From positions 1-64,000 of the forward strand of contig NZ_JAEQMU010000004.1 of assembly GCF_017908035.1 (NCBI RefSeq): a stretch of 64,000 nucleotides of DNA, written 5' to 3'. Position 1 is the stretch's first letter. The number at the start of each line of letters is the position of its first letter. Positions 45,214 through 54,616 of this stretch are shown one piece after another. Position numbers and translations under genes: made by a program. The notes under the pieces were generated by a model. That model saw only the letters and a program-made list of their open reading frames with translations, made no database searches and was not told where the DNA came from. The DNA is from Sphingobacterium tabacisoli (GTDB lineage: Bacteria; Bacteroidota; Bacteroidia; Sphingobacteriales; Sphingobacteriaceae).

Positions 45214-48200
45214 ATGAAGTACTCTTTTACTTTTTTGTACATTCTACTCTTTTCTTGGAGTAGTTTTGCCTTCAGCCAAAAACTCACACTCCATCTAAGG
45301 GGTGTAAATTTTGAACGCTTGACACAGGCCATCGAACAGAAAACCAACTACAAATTTGTCTATGACCCGAAAGAAATAGGTATCAATAACTCCTTTAGTG
45401 TGGATGTCAAGAACGGGAGTATAGAAACCATCTTAGATCAAGCCTTCAAAAAACAAAAGATTAAATATCAAATCATCAGAGAAACCATTGTAGTCAAGGC
45501 CGAGGCTGAAAAAAGCAACAATTTCCAACAAAGTATAACTGGAACAGTGGTGGATGAGGATGGAAAAAGTTTATTGAATGTCAGTATTCGTAATAAAAGC
45601 ACGAATACTACGACAGCTACCGATGAACACGGAGCTTTCAAAATAACGGCCACACCCAAAAACACACTGGTGTTCAGCAGCGTAGGCTTCAAGAGCACAG
45701 AAGTTGTAATAGCGGGTCAGCAAGAATTACACATCACACTAACACCGGACTTGGCAAACCTGGATGAAGTAGTCGTAATCGGTTACGGAACCTCTTCCGT
45801 CCGGAAAAATGTTGGTTCTGTATCCAGCGTCACAGCCAAAGATCTGGACAAGCAGCCTGTTCTCGATCCCTTAGCGGCTATGCAGGGACGGATTGCCGGA
45901 CTCAGCATATCTTCCAATAGTGGTCTTCCTGGCGGCTCCTTCAATGTACAGCTCCGTGGTGCAAACTCTATCGATAATGGCAACAACCCTTTATATATTA
46001 TAGATGGTGTTCCCTTCGCAGACAATCCGATGAACCAATTTACCAATGCCAGTGGAAATCAGAGTCCCCTAGCCATTATCAACCCAAAGGATATCGAGCG
46101 TATAGACGTACTTAAGGATGCTGATGCAACCGCTATATACGGTTCTAGAGGGGCAAGCGGCGTTATCCTAATTACAACAAAAAAAGGAAGTGCACAAAAC
46201 CTTCGTATCAATGCGGGATTGAATGTCGGAAATAGCCACGCTATCCAAACATTGGATTTATTAAATACGGAACAATATCTTGAAATCCGAAAAGAGGCAT
46301 TCAAAAACGATAACACAGCAATGACAGAAACCAATGCCCCCGATTTGCTGACCTGGGATCAGGCTTCATACCACAATTGGCAAAAGGAACTTTTTGGAAA
46401 TAAAGCGGCATTCAATACGATGCAATTGTCATTCACAGGTGGTAGCTCCAACCTGCAATATTTGTTCAGTGGAAGTTACAATAAACAAGGGGATGTATTG
46501 CCTAATGATAAAAACTACCAACGCGGCGGTAGTATGTTGTCCATAAATAGTCAATCCCCTTCAGGTAGGTTTAAATTAGCGGCTTCAGCTAACTTTAATG
46601 CCGATAGGAATAATACCATAGCATCTGACCTTGCTCAGTACTATAACCTAGCTCCAAACTATCAGCTATACAATGAAGACGGCAGTTACTACTGGTTTGG
46701 TAACAGCTTAGAAAACCCTATGGCCTACACAGAACGCGGTAGTGTGAGCCGGAGCAAATCACTTCTAGCAAATAGTACCCTATCCTATCAGCTACTCTCC
46801 GATCTGGAAGCCAAAATAAGCCTAGGATACAACCATCAAACGATGAGCCAACTACAGACACTTCCATTAGTCGGATTCAATCCCCTGAACAATACCGGAT
46901 CGAGTGCGCGATATGGTGATAGCAAATTCAACTCCATCATTTTTGAACCACAATTGAACTACACCAAACAAATCGGAGACCATGAGATTCGGGTGTTACT
47001 AGGTGGCACCTGGCAACAGACCGTCAATGAAGGACAAAGTATAACAGGCACCAAGTACTCTACAGATGCACAGCTAGAAAACATCAAAGCAGCAGGTACA
47101 CTGACCGTAAATGGATACAACTACGGTGACTATCGGTACCAGTCTGTATTTGGACGTATCAACTACGGCTATAAATCCAAGTACTTGTTCAATGTGAGTG
47201 GAAGAAGAGATGGTTCATCCCGATTCGGTCCCAACTACCTATACGGTAATTTCTACTCCACAGGCGCTGCCTGGGTCTTTTCGGAAGAAGATTTCTTAAA
47301 GGACAATGGAATATTGAGTTTCGGAAAACTACGTGGTAGTTTAGGTCTTACGGGCAATGACCAAATCGGCAACTATCGCTACCTAGACACTTGGGGACCA
47401 GGCTTTGCCTACCAAGGGTTAGCAGGATTATCTCCTACACAAGCCTACAATCCTGATTACAGATGGGAAGAGAATACCAAGAGAGAGCTAGGCCTTGATC
47501 TAGGATTCTTAAAAGACCGCATATTTCTCACCACCAACTATTATAACAATAGGTCTGGCAATCAGCTTATCGACATTCAACTTGCTCCACAAACTGGCTT
47601 CAGTAGCTATTTGGGCAATCAGCCCGCGCTTGTACAGAACTCAGGTTGGGAGTTTGAGTTGAGCAGCACCAATATCCGTAAAGAAAATTTCTCTTGGAGC
47701 AGCAACCTAAACCTTACTATTCCAAAGAACAAACTTCTAAAATATCCCGATCTGGAAAACTCTACAGCTGCCAATAGATATGTAATTGGCGAATCGATAC
47801 GTATAGTCAAAGGCTACGAATTTACAGGTGTAGATCCTCAGACCGGCCTAGCGCAGTTTAAGGACCAGAATGGCGATGGCGCATTGACCGAAGCAGGTGA
47901 CTTTATTGTCATGGGCGACCTACTGCCTCATTTTTATGGAGGTTTTAACAATACATTGACATACAAGGATATTTCTTTGAGCTTCCTGCTTCAATTTGTA
48001 AAACAGGAAGGCCCTAGTATAGGTTACGGTCCTATGGCCAACCATATCGGTGCAATGGCAAACATGGATGTCGCTGTATTAGACCGTTGGCAACAACCAG
48101 GAGATATCACTAGTACTCCACGAGCTACCGCGACCGCATCAAACCCTGCCTTCACAAACTTCCGTAACCAATATCGCTATTCGACAGCTGTATGGGATGA

Positions 48201-48459
48201 TGCCTCTTATCTACGTCTTAAAAACATAGCATTATCTTACGATTTATCCAAGTTTAGCCAACGGATCAATATCCAGCAGATGAGTATACATTTTAATGCA
48301 CAGAATCTATTTACTTGGACTTCATTCCGTGGTATGGATCCGGAGATGCAAGGTTTTGATCGATCGGCTATATCTCAGGTAAATCCATTTGGTTCAGTAA
48401 GAACTATCACCACACCAAGTGTACGCACCTACACTTTTGGCGTACAGGTATCATTTTAA
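45214..48459 (+). CDS. SusC/RagA-family TonB-linked receptor with STN domain
   Basis: This 1081-residue protein has a signal peptide ending AFSQ. An STN signalling domain (about residues 24-92) talks to the FecR protein encoded just upstream. A carboxypeptidase-regulatory-like domain (about 107-185) follows, then the SusC motif LDEVVVIGYGTSSVRKNVGS and the plug with FNVQLRGANSI and LYIIDGVPF. A large barrel ends in TYTFGVQVSF. With the SusD protein it forms a lidded importer for oligomers too large for porins. No glycoside hydrolase is encoded nearby and the third partner is a thioredoxin-like protein, so the substrate is uncertain and may not be a glycan. Confidence 0.92.
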   Translation: MKYSFTFLYILLFSWSSFAFSQKLTLHLRGVNFERLTQAIEQKTNYKFVYDPKEIGINNSFSVDVKNGSIETILDQAFKKQKIKYQIIRETIVVKAEAEKSNNFQQSITGTVVDEDGKSLLNVSIRNKSTNTTTATDEHGAFKITATPKNTLVFSSVGFKSTEVVIAGQQELHITLTPDLANLDEVVVIGYGTSSVRKNVGSVSSVTAKDLDKQPVLDPLAAMQGRIAGLSISSNSGLPGGSFNVQLRGANSIDNGNNPLYIIDGVPFADNPMNQFTNASGNQSPLAIINPKDIERIDVLKDADATAIYGSRGASGVILITTKKGSAQNLRINAGLNVGNSHAIQTLDLLNTEQYLEIRKEAFKNDNTAMTETNAPDLLTWDQASYHNWQKELFGNKAAFNTMQLSFTGGSSNLQYLFSGSYNKQGDVLPNDKNYQRGGSMLSINSQSPSGRFKLAASANFNADRNNTIASDLAQYYNLAPNYQLYNEDGSYYWFGNSLENPMAYTERGSVSRSKSLLANSTLSYQLLSDLEAKISLGYNHQTMSQLQTLPLVGFNPLNNTGSSARYGDSKFNSIIFEPQLNYTKQIGDHEIRVLLGGTWQQTVNEGQSITGTKYSTDAQLENIKAAGTLTVNGYNYGDYRYQSVFGRINYGYKSKYLFNVSGRRDGSSRFGPNYLYGNFYSTGAAWVFSEEDFLKDNGILSFGKLRGSLGLTGNDQIGNYRYLDTWGPGFAYQGLAGLSPTQAYNPDYRWEENTKRELGLDLGFLKDRIFLTTNYYNNRSGNQLIDIQLAPQTGFSSYLGNQPALVQNSGWEFELSSTNIRKENFSWSSNLNLTIPKNKLLKYPDLENSTAANRYVIGESIRIVKGYEFTGVDPQTGLAQFKDQNGDGALTEAGDFIVMGDLLPHFYGGFNNTLTYKDISLSFLLQFVKQEGPSIGYGPMANHIGAMANMDVAVLDRWQQPGDITSTPRATATASNPAFTNFRNQYRYSTAVWDDASYLRLKNIALSYDLSKFSQRINIQQMSIHFNAQNLFTWTSFRGMDPEMQGFDRSAISQVNPFGSVRTITTPSVRTYTFGVQVSF

Positions 48460-48479
48460 TTTTTTTAAAACTCCATATT

Positions 48480-49868
48480 ATGAAACGTAAAAGAATCCTA
48501 TTATATTCCGCCTGTTTGGCTTCTATACTCCACCTGAGTTCCTGTGAGAGCTTCTTAAGTATTGATCCTCCAAAAGACCGTGTAGCGGCCGAAGACGCGT
48601 TCTCCGACAACAAAACTGCCGAGGCTACCGTATTGGGGCTCTATGTAGGAATGAACAACTATAACAACCAATTCGGCAGTGCTTTACTCACACTATTGCT
48701 ATCAAGTGCTTCGGATGACTATTACTCCGCATTTACATCATACGACGAGTATAGGTTCAACAATATCACTCCGAGTGCGAGTTACCTGGACCGTCTTTGG
48801 AGCCATCCCTATGGTTATATCAACCATGCTAATAAGATAATTGAAGGCCTAGAAGCATCGAGCCTTAATGAAGATGTTAAAAAGCAACTCAGTGCTGAGG
48901 CTCGCTTCATCCGTTCTTTTAGCTTTTTCTATCTTACCAACCTTTTTAACAAAGTCCCGCTGGTGACAACTTCAGATATAAATACTGCCAATACATTAGG
49001 TCCCTCTACCCAAGAAGAAGTTTATCAATTTGTCGTTGAGGATCTAATAAGAGCAGAGTCCGATATTTCAGATGAATACCTAGGCACACAACAGGGAGCA
49101 AGCTCGGAGCGTATCCGTCCCAACAAGAAAGCCGTTTCGGCCCTCCTCTCCCGTGTATATCTATACAAGAAAGACTGGAAAAATGCAGAGAGCACCGCTA
49201 CAACAGTAATCAATGACACCCGTTATAAGATACCCAGCGATCTGAACACCGTATTCTTAAAGACCAGCCAAGAGGCCATCTGGCAGCTACAAACAGTTAA
49301 TACAACTACTGCGGGTGTTAATACCTGGGAAGGATTTACTATTGTACCCGCCACAGCGACCGCACGAGGTTATTACAATGTATATCAGCCTACATTAGAC
49401 TCCTATGAGGCAAATGACAAGCGAAAAGATAACTGGCTGAAACCTTATACCATCGCATCAGGTACATTTTACATGCCCTATAAGTACAAAGTACGTACAG
49501 GAAGTCCTGTAACAGAATACAACACCGTATTACGATTGGCAGAGCAATACCTGATTCGGGCAGAGGCACGTTTGAACCAGGGCAAAACAGTAGATGCAAT
49601 CACCGATATCAACGTGATACGGGAGCGCGCCGGATTGACCTTATTGCCAAACACACTCAGCCCCGAAGAGACGGCATTGGCTTTAGAGAAAGAACGACAC
49701 TTAGAACTTTTGGGAGAATGGGGACACCGTTGGTTTGACCTTGCACGGACAAATCGGGCAGTTGCAGTACTTTCGGTTACCAAAGGCAACTTTACACAAG
49801 CCGACACGAAGATTCCTATTGCCGAGTCAATACTGCTAAGCAACAAAAAACTAGAACAAAATGACTAG
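48480..49868 (+). CDS. SusD/RagB-family lipoprotein
   Basis: This 462-residue surface lipoprotein has a signal ending in the lipobox LHLSSC. It shows the SusD helical fold: FLSIDPPKDRVAAEDAFSD at the N-terminus, KQLSAEARFIRSFSFFYLTNLF in the TPR-like region, and the C-terminal EQYLIRAEARLNQGK and EKERHLELLGEWGHRWFDLART. It forms the lid that binds substrate over the SusC barrel encoded 20 bp upstream. Its last codons overlap the start of the TlpA-like gene by 8 bp, so the three are translationally linked. Confidence 0.92.
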   Translation: MKRKRILLYSACLASILHLSSCESFLSIDPPKDRVAAEDAFSDNKTAEATVLGLYVGMNNYNNQFGSALLTLLLSSASDDYYSAFTSYDEYRFNNITPSASYLDRLWSHPYGYINHANKIIEGLEASSLNEDVKKQLSAEARFIRSFSFFYLTNLFNKVPLVTTSDINTANTLGPSTQEEVYQFVVEDLIRAESDISDEYLGTQQGASSERIRPNKKAVSALLSRVYLYKKDWKNAESTATTVINDTRYKIPSDLNTVFLKTSQEAIWQLQTVNTTTAGVNTWEGFTIVPATATARGYYNVYQPTLDSYEANDKRKDNWLKPYTIASGTFYMPYKYKVRTGSPVTEYNTVLRLAEQYLIRAEARLNQGKTVDAITDINVIRERAGLTLLPNTLSPEETALALEKERHLELLGEWGHRWFDLARTNRAVAVLSVTKGNFTQADTKIPIAESILLSNKKLEQND

Positions 49869-51795
49869 AAGGAGCATTTTGACAGCTATGGCTACCCTTC
49901 TTATAGGGAGCCATAGTTTAATAGCCCAGCAGGCACCTGTCGATATCCAACCTCAGAAACCGACTGCGAATGATAACGTACAGATACGTTTTTGGCCACA
50001 GCGAACTGCATTACCGGATACCGTCAGTGCTTACTATTTAAACTTCAGCTCTTCCAATTACTATGAGATGCCCCAGCGTCTTAAAATGGAGAAAAACAAT
50101 GATCATTGGCAGGTCTCCTTCAAGTTACCTTTCTATGCCAACTTTAGTTCCTTTACAATTTCGGATTTCAAAAACGAATGGATCCAACAACCGACAGACA
50201 GTACCCATTACGAATTGTTCGTCTACCAAGACGGCAGGTTAAAAGAAGGCAACTATCTGGGTAAGGGCTATAGCATAAGTGTCCAGAACAGGAAATCACC
50301 TGACATGGAGCGGCAACAACAAGTATACTTTAAGAAGGAATTAGAACTATTCCCAACAAACTATGAGGCACAGCTTAGGGTACTTGCTTATGAGATGAAA
50401 AAAGGGGATGAAATACAACAGCGGCAAGCACACCAACAAGCCTTACAGGTAATCGACAAAAAATTCAGGAGTAACCCTACCGATGGCGGCAACCTCAATA
50501 AAGTCACCATGGGCTACCTAATCATCGGAGAAAATCAACGATTAGATTCTATCCGGCAAGTCGTAATAAACGAATTTCCCAATAGCGAATTAGGCATAAC
50601 CAATCAACTCAATAAACTATTCAAGAGCACAGATAGTGTACATGTGGTACAGGGAATAAATGATCTATTCAAGAACAAGAATAAAACAAATGAAAAAGCA
50701 TTCCAATCGGCTTACGCTTACCTGTTCGAGTACTATGTACGAAAGAAAGATGCCTCCCAAGCGGCACATTACCTTTCGTTAATAAAAGAAAAGGAGACCA
50801 ATCCCTATACCTGGCGCTCGTATAGCGAATATGCAAGTTTACTATTAGAGCATCAGCTGTTATTGGACTCGGCCTATGTCCTGAACAAACTCGTTCTGGA
50901 CCATATCCAAGAGTTCCCCGTTACACTGGTCCGTTATTTTCCTGAGACAGGATATTTGGTCGCACACGATGACCAGAAGACAGAGAAAACAGCAAAGGCC
51001 AAAGCTACAATATTAGCCACACAGGGACTGATACAGTATTACCGAGATAGAAAGGATGTCGCGTGGCAGATTTTAGCCCAGGCGTACCCCAAGCTAGACG
51101 ACGTCCCATTACTTAAAAAGATTGCAGATCTATATAAACAAGAATCCAACTATAAAGAGCAGACTGCTGTATTAAGAGAGGCCTTCAAGCAGACACCCTA
51201 TAATCAGGATATTTTAAAACAGCTAGCTGAAAGCTTAGTAAACCAGGGGTTTGGTAACAATCAAATCATAATTTATCAAGAGCAACTACTACAAGAATGG
51301 AAAACCGATTACTTCAGCGAACTAGATAAAAAGGTAATTGACAATAAAGCTTTCCCTCAGGAATTGTCTATTGTCGATCTGCAAGGTCGCGCGTTGACGG
51401 CAGCAGATCTACAGGGTAAAGTGGTCGTAATCGACCTTTGGGCCACCTGGTGCAAACCCTGCCTTGCTTCATTTCCTTATGTACAAAAGGTCTATGAAAA
51501 GTATAAAAACGACAGCAGTATCCTATTTGTAATCCTCAATACAGGCAGTGGCAATAGCTTGGAAGACACCCAGAAATGGACATCCCAAAATCAACAATAC
51601 AACTTCCCGGTTTACTACAATAAGGACAAAAAACTGAATGCTAAACTGGAAGTAACCTCGATTCCTACCTCTTTTATCCTAAGTCCAACAGGGCAGATTG
51701 TTTTCAAAAAAGTAGGTTCTGAAGGTGAAAAAATCCGAGTAGAATTAGACGCTATGATTGACTACGTCAAAGCGCAACATAAAAAACAAGAATAA
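49861..51795 (+). CDS. TlpA-like thioredoxin-fold protein with long helical N-terminus
   Basis: This 644-residue secreted protein has a signal peptide (ATLLIGSHSLIAQQ). Residues about 25-120 are beta-rich. About 150-480 are helical with TPR-like features (for example YEAQLRVLAYEMKKG, YKEQTAVLREAFKQTPYN). The C-terminal ~145 residues form a TlpA/ResA-type thioredoxin domain with WCKPC at residues 530-534 and the cis-proline in TSIPTSF. Such proteins reduce disulfides in the periplasm or on the surface. It is the last gene of the ECF-FecR-SusC-SusD operon, an arrangement repeated in Sphingobacteriaceae. The physiological partner is unknown. A strong terminator follows. Confidence 0.82.
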   Translation: MTRRSILTAMATLLIGSHSLIAQQAPVDIQPQKPTANDNVQIRFWPQRTALPDTVSAYYLNFSSSNYYEMPQRLKMEKNNDHWQVSFKLPFYANFSSFTISDFKNEWIQQPTDSTHYELFVYQDGRLKEGNYLGKGYSISVQNRKSPDMERQQQVYFKKELELFPTNYEAQLRVLAYEMKKGDEIQQRQAHQQALQVIDKKFRSNPTDGGNLNKVTMGYLIIGENQRLDSIRQVVINEFPNSELGITNQLNKLFKSTDSVHVVQGINDLFKNKNKTNEKAFQSAYAYLFEYYVRKKDASQAAHYLSLIKEKETNPYTWRSYSEYASLLLEHQLLLDSAYVLNKLVLDHIQEFPVTLVRYFPETGYLVAHDDQKTEKTAKAKATILATQGLIQYYRDRKDVAWQILAQAYPKLDDVPLLKKIADLYKQESNYKEQTAVLREAFKQTPYNQDILKQLAESLVNQGFGNNQIIIYQEQLLQEWKTDYFSELDKKVIDNKAFPQELSIVDLQGRALTAADLQGKVVVIDLWATWCKPCLASFPYVQKVYEKYKNDSSILFVILNTGSGNSLEDTQKWTSQNQQYNFPVYYNKDKKLNAKLEVTSIPTSFILSPTGQIVFKKVGSEGEKIRVELDAMIDYVKAQHKKQE

Positions 51796-51800
51796 TAAAA

Positions 51801-51828
51801 AACAGCGCCCGATCTCTCGGGCGCTGTT
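51801..51828. terminator. Strong bidirectional terminator
   Basis: A perfect 12-bp stem (AACAGCGCCCGA with TCGGGCGCTGTT, loop TCTC) has A-rich and T-rich flanks. It lies between the converging TlpA-like and ECF sigma genes. Its reverse strand shares a 19-base core with the stem-loop at 37177-37195. Confidence 0.85.
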
Positions 51829-51880
51829 CTTGTTATACTTTTATTAAAGTGATTTAATTGAGACTAATCAATCTGAACAA

Positions 51881-52474
51881 TTAAAAATGGTGTCCAAAAC
51901 AAGTCACTAACAAAAATGCCGTATAAAGGTTAATATCCTTCTCTTTGAAAATTACCCGGAGCGTAGAGAGTGCTTTTGACTTTGCAAAGTACACCGTACT
52001 AGTAGTCGTTCCTAATGCATCACAGATCTCTTTTGTATCCATTCCTTCCAAATAAGACATACGAAAAACATCAGCCTGCTGTTTGGGCAATTTCTCCAGC
52101 TCTTCAACAATCTGCATAATCAGTTCCACATAAATCATCTGCCCCAACATATCACTGTCTTTCCCTTCGATATCTGTCCATTCGGACTGTGATAAAGATA
52201 CTCTTTTACGGTATGCTGACCCCATGTGATTATAACAGGAATTTCTGGTCACTAAAAACAAAAAGGATTTAATAGCTTCATAACTAGTCATTGTTTCCCG
52301 TCTATCCCAGAGCTTACAAAATGATTCTGAAACAATCTCTTCCGAGACTTCCTTGTTCTTTGTAATCCTGTAGGCAAAAAAATGTAGCGGATCCCCAAGT
52401 TCTGTAATAAAATACTGTAAGCCAAGTTCATGCCCAAGACATAAAATTTCGACATATTTTAGGTCATCTTTCAC
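51881..52474 (-). CDS. ECF sigma factor at the distal end of the second SusCD locus
   Basis: This 197-residue ECF sigma factor has region 2 near residues 22-90 (FITELGDPLHFFAYRITKN, EEIVSESFCKLWDRRE) and region 4 near 125-180 (LPKQQADVFRMSYLEGMDTKEICDAL, STVYFAKSKALSTL). The region 4 helix STVYFAKSK departs from the usual TVRxHxxxAL form. It sits 222 bp after the metallo-beta-lactamase-fold gene and on the same strand as the FecR-SusC-SusD locus, which has no sigma gene next to its FecR. It is therefore the likely partner of the FecR about 9 kb away. The C-terminal tail (LYTAFLLVTCFGHHF) is a hydrophobic extension. Confidence 0.85.
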   Translation of the reverse strand: MKDDLKYVEILCLGHELGLQYFITELGDPLHFFAYRITKNKEVSEEIVSESFCKLWDRRETMTSYEAIKSFLFLVTRNSCYNHMGSAYRKRVSLSQSEWTDIEGKDSDMLGQMIYVELIMQIVEELEKLPKQQADVFRMSYLEGMDTKEICDALGTTTSTVYFAKSKALSTLRVIFKEKDINLYTAFLLVTCFGHHF

Positions 52475-52696
52475 ATTCCAGAGGTTTAAATAATTTTGTT
52501 AGCATAACTAAGTTAAGCAAATTAAATCAAACGCCGCATCGAATAAATTTAAAAAATGAAACTACAGCGGCTAATAAATAGTTCGCTACTAAATTAAATA
52601 AAACCCCCTGTAAATGACTAAACCAATCAATTACATAACCATTATATAACATGCCCCTAACATGAGGAGCATATTATGTCTTTCACTAAAACAACC

Positions 52697-53719
52697 TTAT
52701 CTCAACCCTCCCTTTTCCCAGACCAATCTCTCTCCCCAAAAAGGCAGAATCGTGTTTTCACACTTCACATTAGGAAGATGCTTTAATGTTTGCGTGATCG
52801 AAGCCTGCCCCTTAGGATATGGCTTATGTCTCATTTCGATCAAATGCGACAGAACAGCGTAATTGGTTTGTACCTGACCTTCACCCTGTCCCAAAATTTC
52901 ATTTTCTCTTGCCGCTCCCCATCGCAATACAACTACATCCACCGGCCCTTGTACTTTCTTAAACCGTTTTGGATCGAATCCGGAATCCCCACAGTGGAGC
53001 AAAGAAAAATTCCCTGTATCATCCCCACAATCAATACGAACCACCGCTACAAAATCCGGCAAATCTGGACTGCGCAGATGATCTGATATATCGGTTTGTA
53101 ATGTAAAATTACCGATCTTGTAACTTGTCGCAGTGGTCGAAAAGTATGGCGCATTATCTACGTCAAAATTGGTTATTACAGGTTTTCCCAATTGTTTCAT
53201 TGCCGCTATCAACTTCACATTAGCATGATCACCATGATTATGCGTGATGTACAGGAAGTCCAAATAAGGAGCCAGTTCTTCTGCTAAGCGATGATCTACA
53301 TCTATTCCAAAACAACCTGAAGCCGTCTTTACCACAAATCCCATATTATATAGCATCCATACCGATGCTGTTCCCTTTTTGACCTTTGTCGTTTTCACCT
53401 CCTGCAACACCTTTTCAAAAGCCATTCTATAGGCATAAAGGATAGGTTCTTTATGTTCCAATTCTTCGGCTTCTTCCTCAGATTTTTTTAGGTATTCTTT
53501 AAATGGACCGTCAGAATAGGGATCTGAATACGTTTCGATCGTTTTTAATAGCGATAACCGATCCTCATTTAATATGAGTGGACTTGTTTTATTTAACCTC
53601 TTTATTGTCTCTACCCCCGCATTATCATAGTTCTTTTGATCTTTTTCAAAAGAACTCTTTTGGGCAAAAGAACAATGAATAAACGCCAACATCACAATAG
53701 ATAAAAGTATCTTTTTCAT
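52697..53719 (-). CDS. Secreted metallo-beta-lactamase-fold hydrolase
   Basis: This protein of about 340 residues has a signal peptide (ILLSIVMLAFIHCSFAQ) and a metallo-beta-lactamase fold in its C-terminal two thirds. The motif THNHGDH supplies the HxHxDH zinc ligands, LLHCGDSGFD a later metal aspartate, and ISDH another histidine. It resembles the UlaG/RNase Z-like general hydrolase branch rather than an antibiotic lactamase. I start it at ATG 53719; the earlier ATG at 53773 lacks signal-peptide context. It follows the DUF4998-type gene by 81 bp at the end of the SusCD locus, so it may act on whatever that locus imports. The substrate, possibly a lactone or phosphodiester, is unknown. Confidence 0.8.
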   Translation of the reverse strand: MKKILLSIVMLAFIHCSFAQKSSFEKDQKNYDNAGVETIKRLNKTSPLILNEDRLSLLKTIETYSDPYSDGPFKEYLKKSEEEAEELEHKEPILYAYRMAFEKVLQEVKTTKVKKGTASVWMLYNMGFVVKTASGCFGIDVDHRLAEELAPYLDFLYITHNHGDHANVKLIAAMKQLGKPVITNFDVDNAPYFSTTATSYKIGNFTLQTDISDHLRSPDLPDFVAVVRIDCGDDTGNFSLLHCGDSGFDPKRFKKVQGPVDVVVLRWGAARENEILGQGEGQVQTNYAVLSHLIEMRHKPYPKGQASITQTLKHLPNVKCENTILPFWGERLVWEKGGLR

Positions 53720-53800
53720 ATCATTAAATCTAAATAGATAAACACTATGCTTGATGAAAAAATCACCAAGCATAGTTCAATCAATCTCTTCTAATTACAG

Positions 53801-54484
53801 TTAGGGAATCCATGTTTCCAGATAATTTCCAGTTACTAATGTATCTAAATCATTCGTATTAATTAGATAGCGTGTTTTACTACGTACCTTTCCTCCTTTT
53901 TGTGGATTTACAAGTGGTAAACTCTTTACCACTTTCTCTTCAGCTGTAAACTCTCCATTAGTCTGCTGGTAACTCACTAAATTATCAATTACCCCTATCT
54001 TGTTATCAAACTCTACAGTTTTATTTCCTGCAGTGAACTTGACAATTGACGGCATCAAAGTTTTAATATACTTTTCACCATAGACGAATCCGCCCTTATT
54101 TGTCAAAAGCGATTTATTACCAAAGGTATCGACATTCCACGCCTCTATTAATACATTACCTTCTATGCTAGGCATTTCAATCGTTGTAAAATAGCTTTGA
54201 TAGACAGCATTGTAATTAGCAGGTATGTAATCCACTTTCAGCGAATCTTTGGCGCCACTTCCAGTATTCCAACGCAACATACAATAAGCTCTATTAACAT
54301 CCTCCGCAGGATAAATACCAATACCCAGTCTTTTATGCCCAGATTTAATATTTAAGTCTGTAATTTTACCTGCATATACGATAGGGCCATCTTTGATATA
54401 TTGGTTTAATAGATCATCCGCATTATCACACCCAGCGATTGATAAAGTAAAAACTATTGCAATTAAATATAGTATATGTTTCAT
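53801..54484 (-). CDS. DUF4998-like surface lipoprotein
   Basis: This lipoprotein of about 227 residues has the lipobox LSIAGC. The next part (IVYAGKITDLNIKSGHKRLGI, AYCMLRWNTGSGAKDSLKVDY) resembles the DUF4998 family, which accompanies SusCD and DUF5000 proteins in polysaccharide utilization loci and probably helps hold substrate at the surface. The frame continues upstream to a TTG at 54580. ATG 54484 is the sensible start because it follows an A-rich stretch and begins a proper signal peptide. The 41-bp repeat copy B lies about 70 bp upstream of this start. The family assignment is from pattern memory. Confidence 0.65.
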   Translation of the reverse strand: MKHILYLIAIVFTLSIAGCDNADDLLNQYIKDGPIVYAGKITDLNIKSGHKRLGIGIYPAEDVNRAYCMLRWNTGSGAKDSLKVDYIPANYNAVYQSYFTTIEMPSIEGNVLIEAWNVDTFGNKSLLTNKGGFVYGEKYIKTLMPSIVKFTAGNKTVEFDNKIGVIDNLVSYQQTNGEFTAEEKVVKSLPLVNPQKGGKVRSKTRYLINTNDLDTLVTGNYLETWIP

Positions 54485-54553
54485 CCGTTTAAATTTGTTT
54501 TTTGCCATCATATCTATTTCATTCTCTTGTGCGATTGAATCAATCATGATAGC

Positions 54554-54594
54554 TTCATATGTATATAATTTGATTTTCAACGACCATATGGAAT
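54554..54594 (-). repeat. 41-bp repeat, copy B
   Basis: It matches copy A at 7217-7257 in 37 of 41 positions and in the same orientation relative to the downstream gene. Here the ATG inside the repeat would encode only four residues before a stop, and the frame relation to the gene differs from copy A. The conserved signal is therefore DNA or RNA rather than protein. Confidence 0.6.
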
Positions 54595-54616
54595 AGTCAG
54601 ATTAAAAATAATTTGA

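Noticed and set aside
52650..52671. Imperfect stem (ATGCCCCT with AGGAGCAT) after the MBL-fold gene as a terminator
   Set aside because: One mismatch and no T-run on the minus strand; too weak to call.
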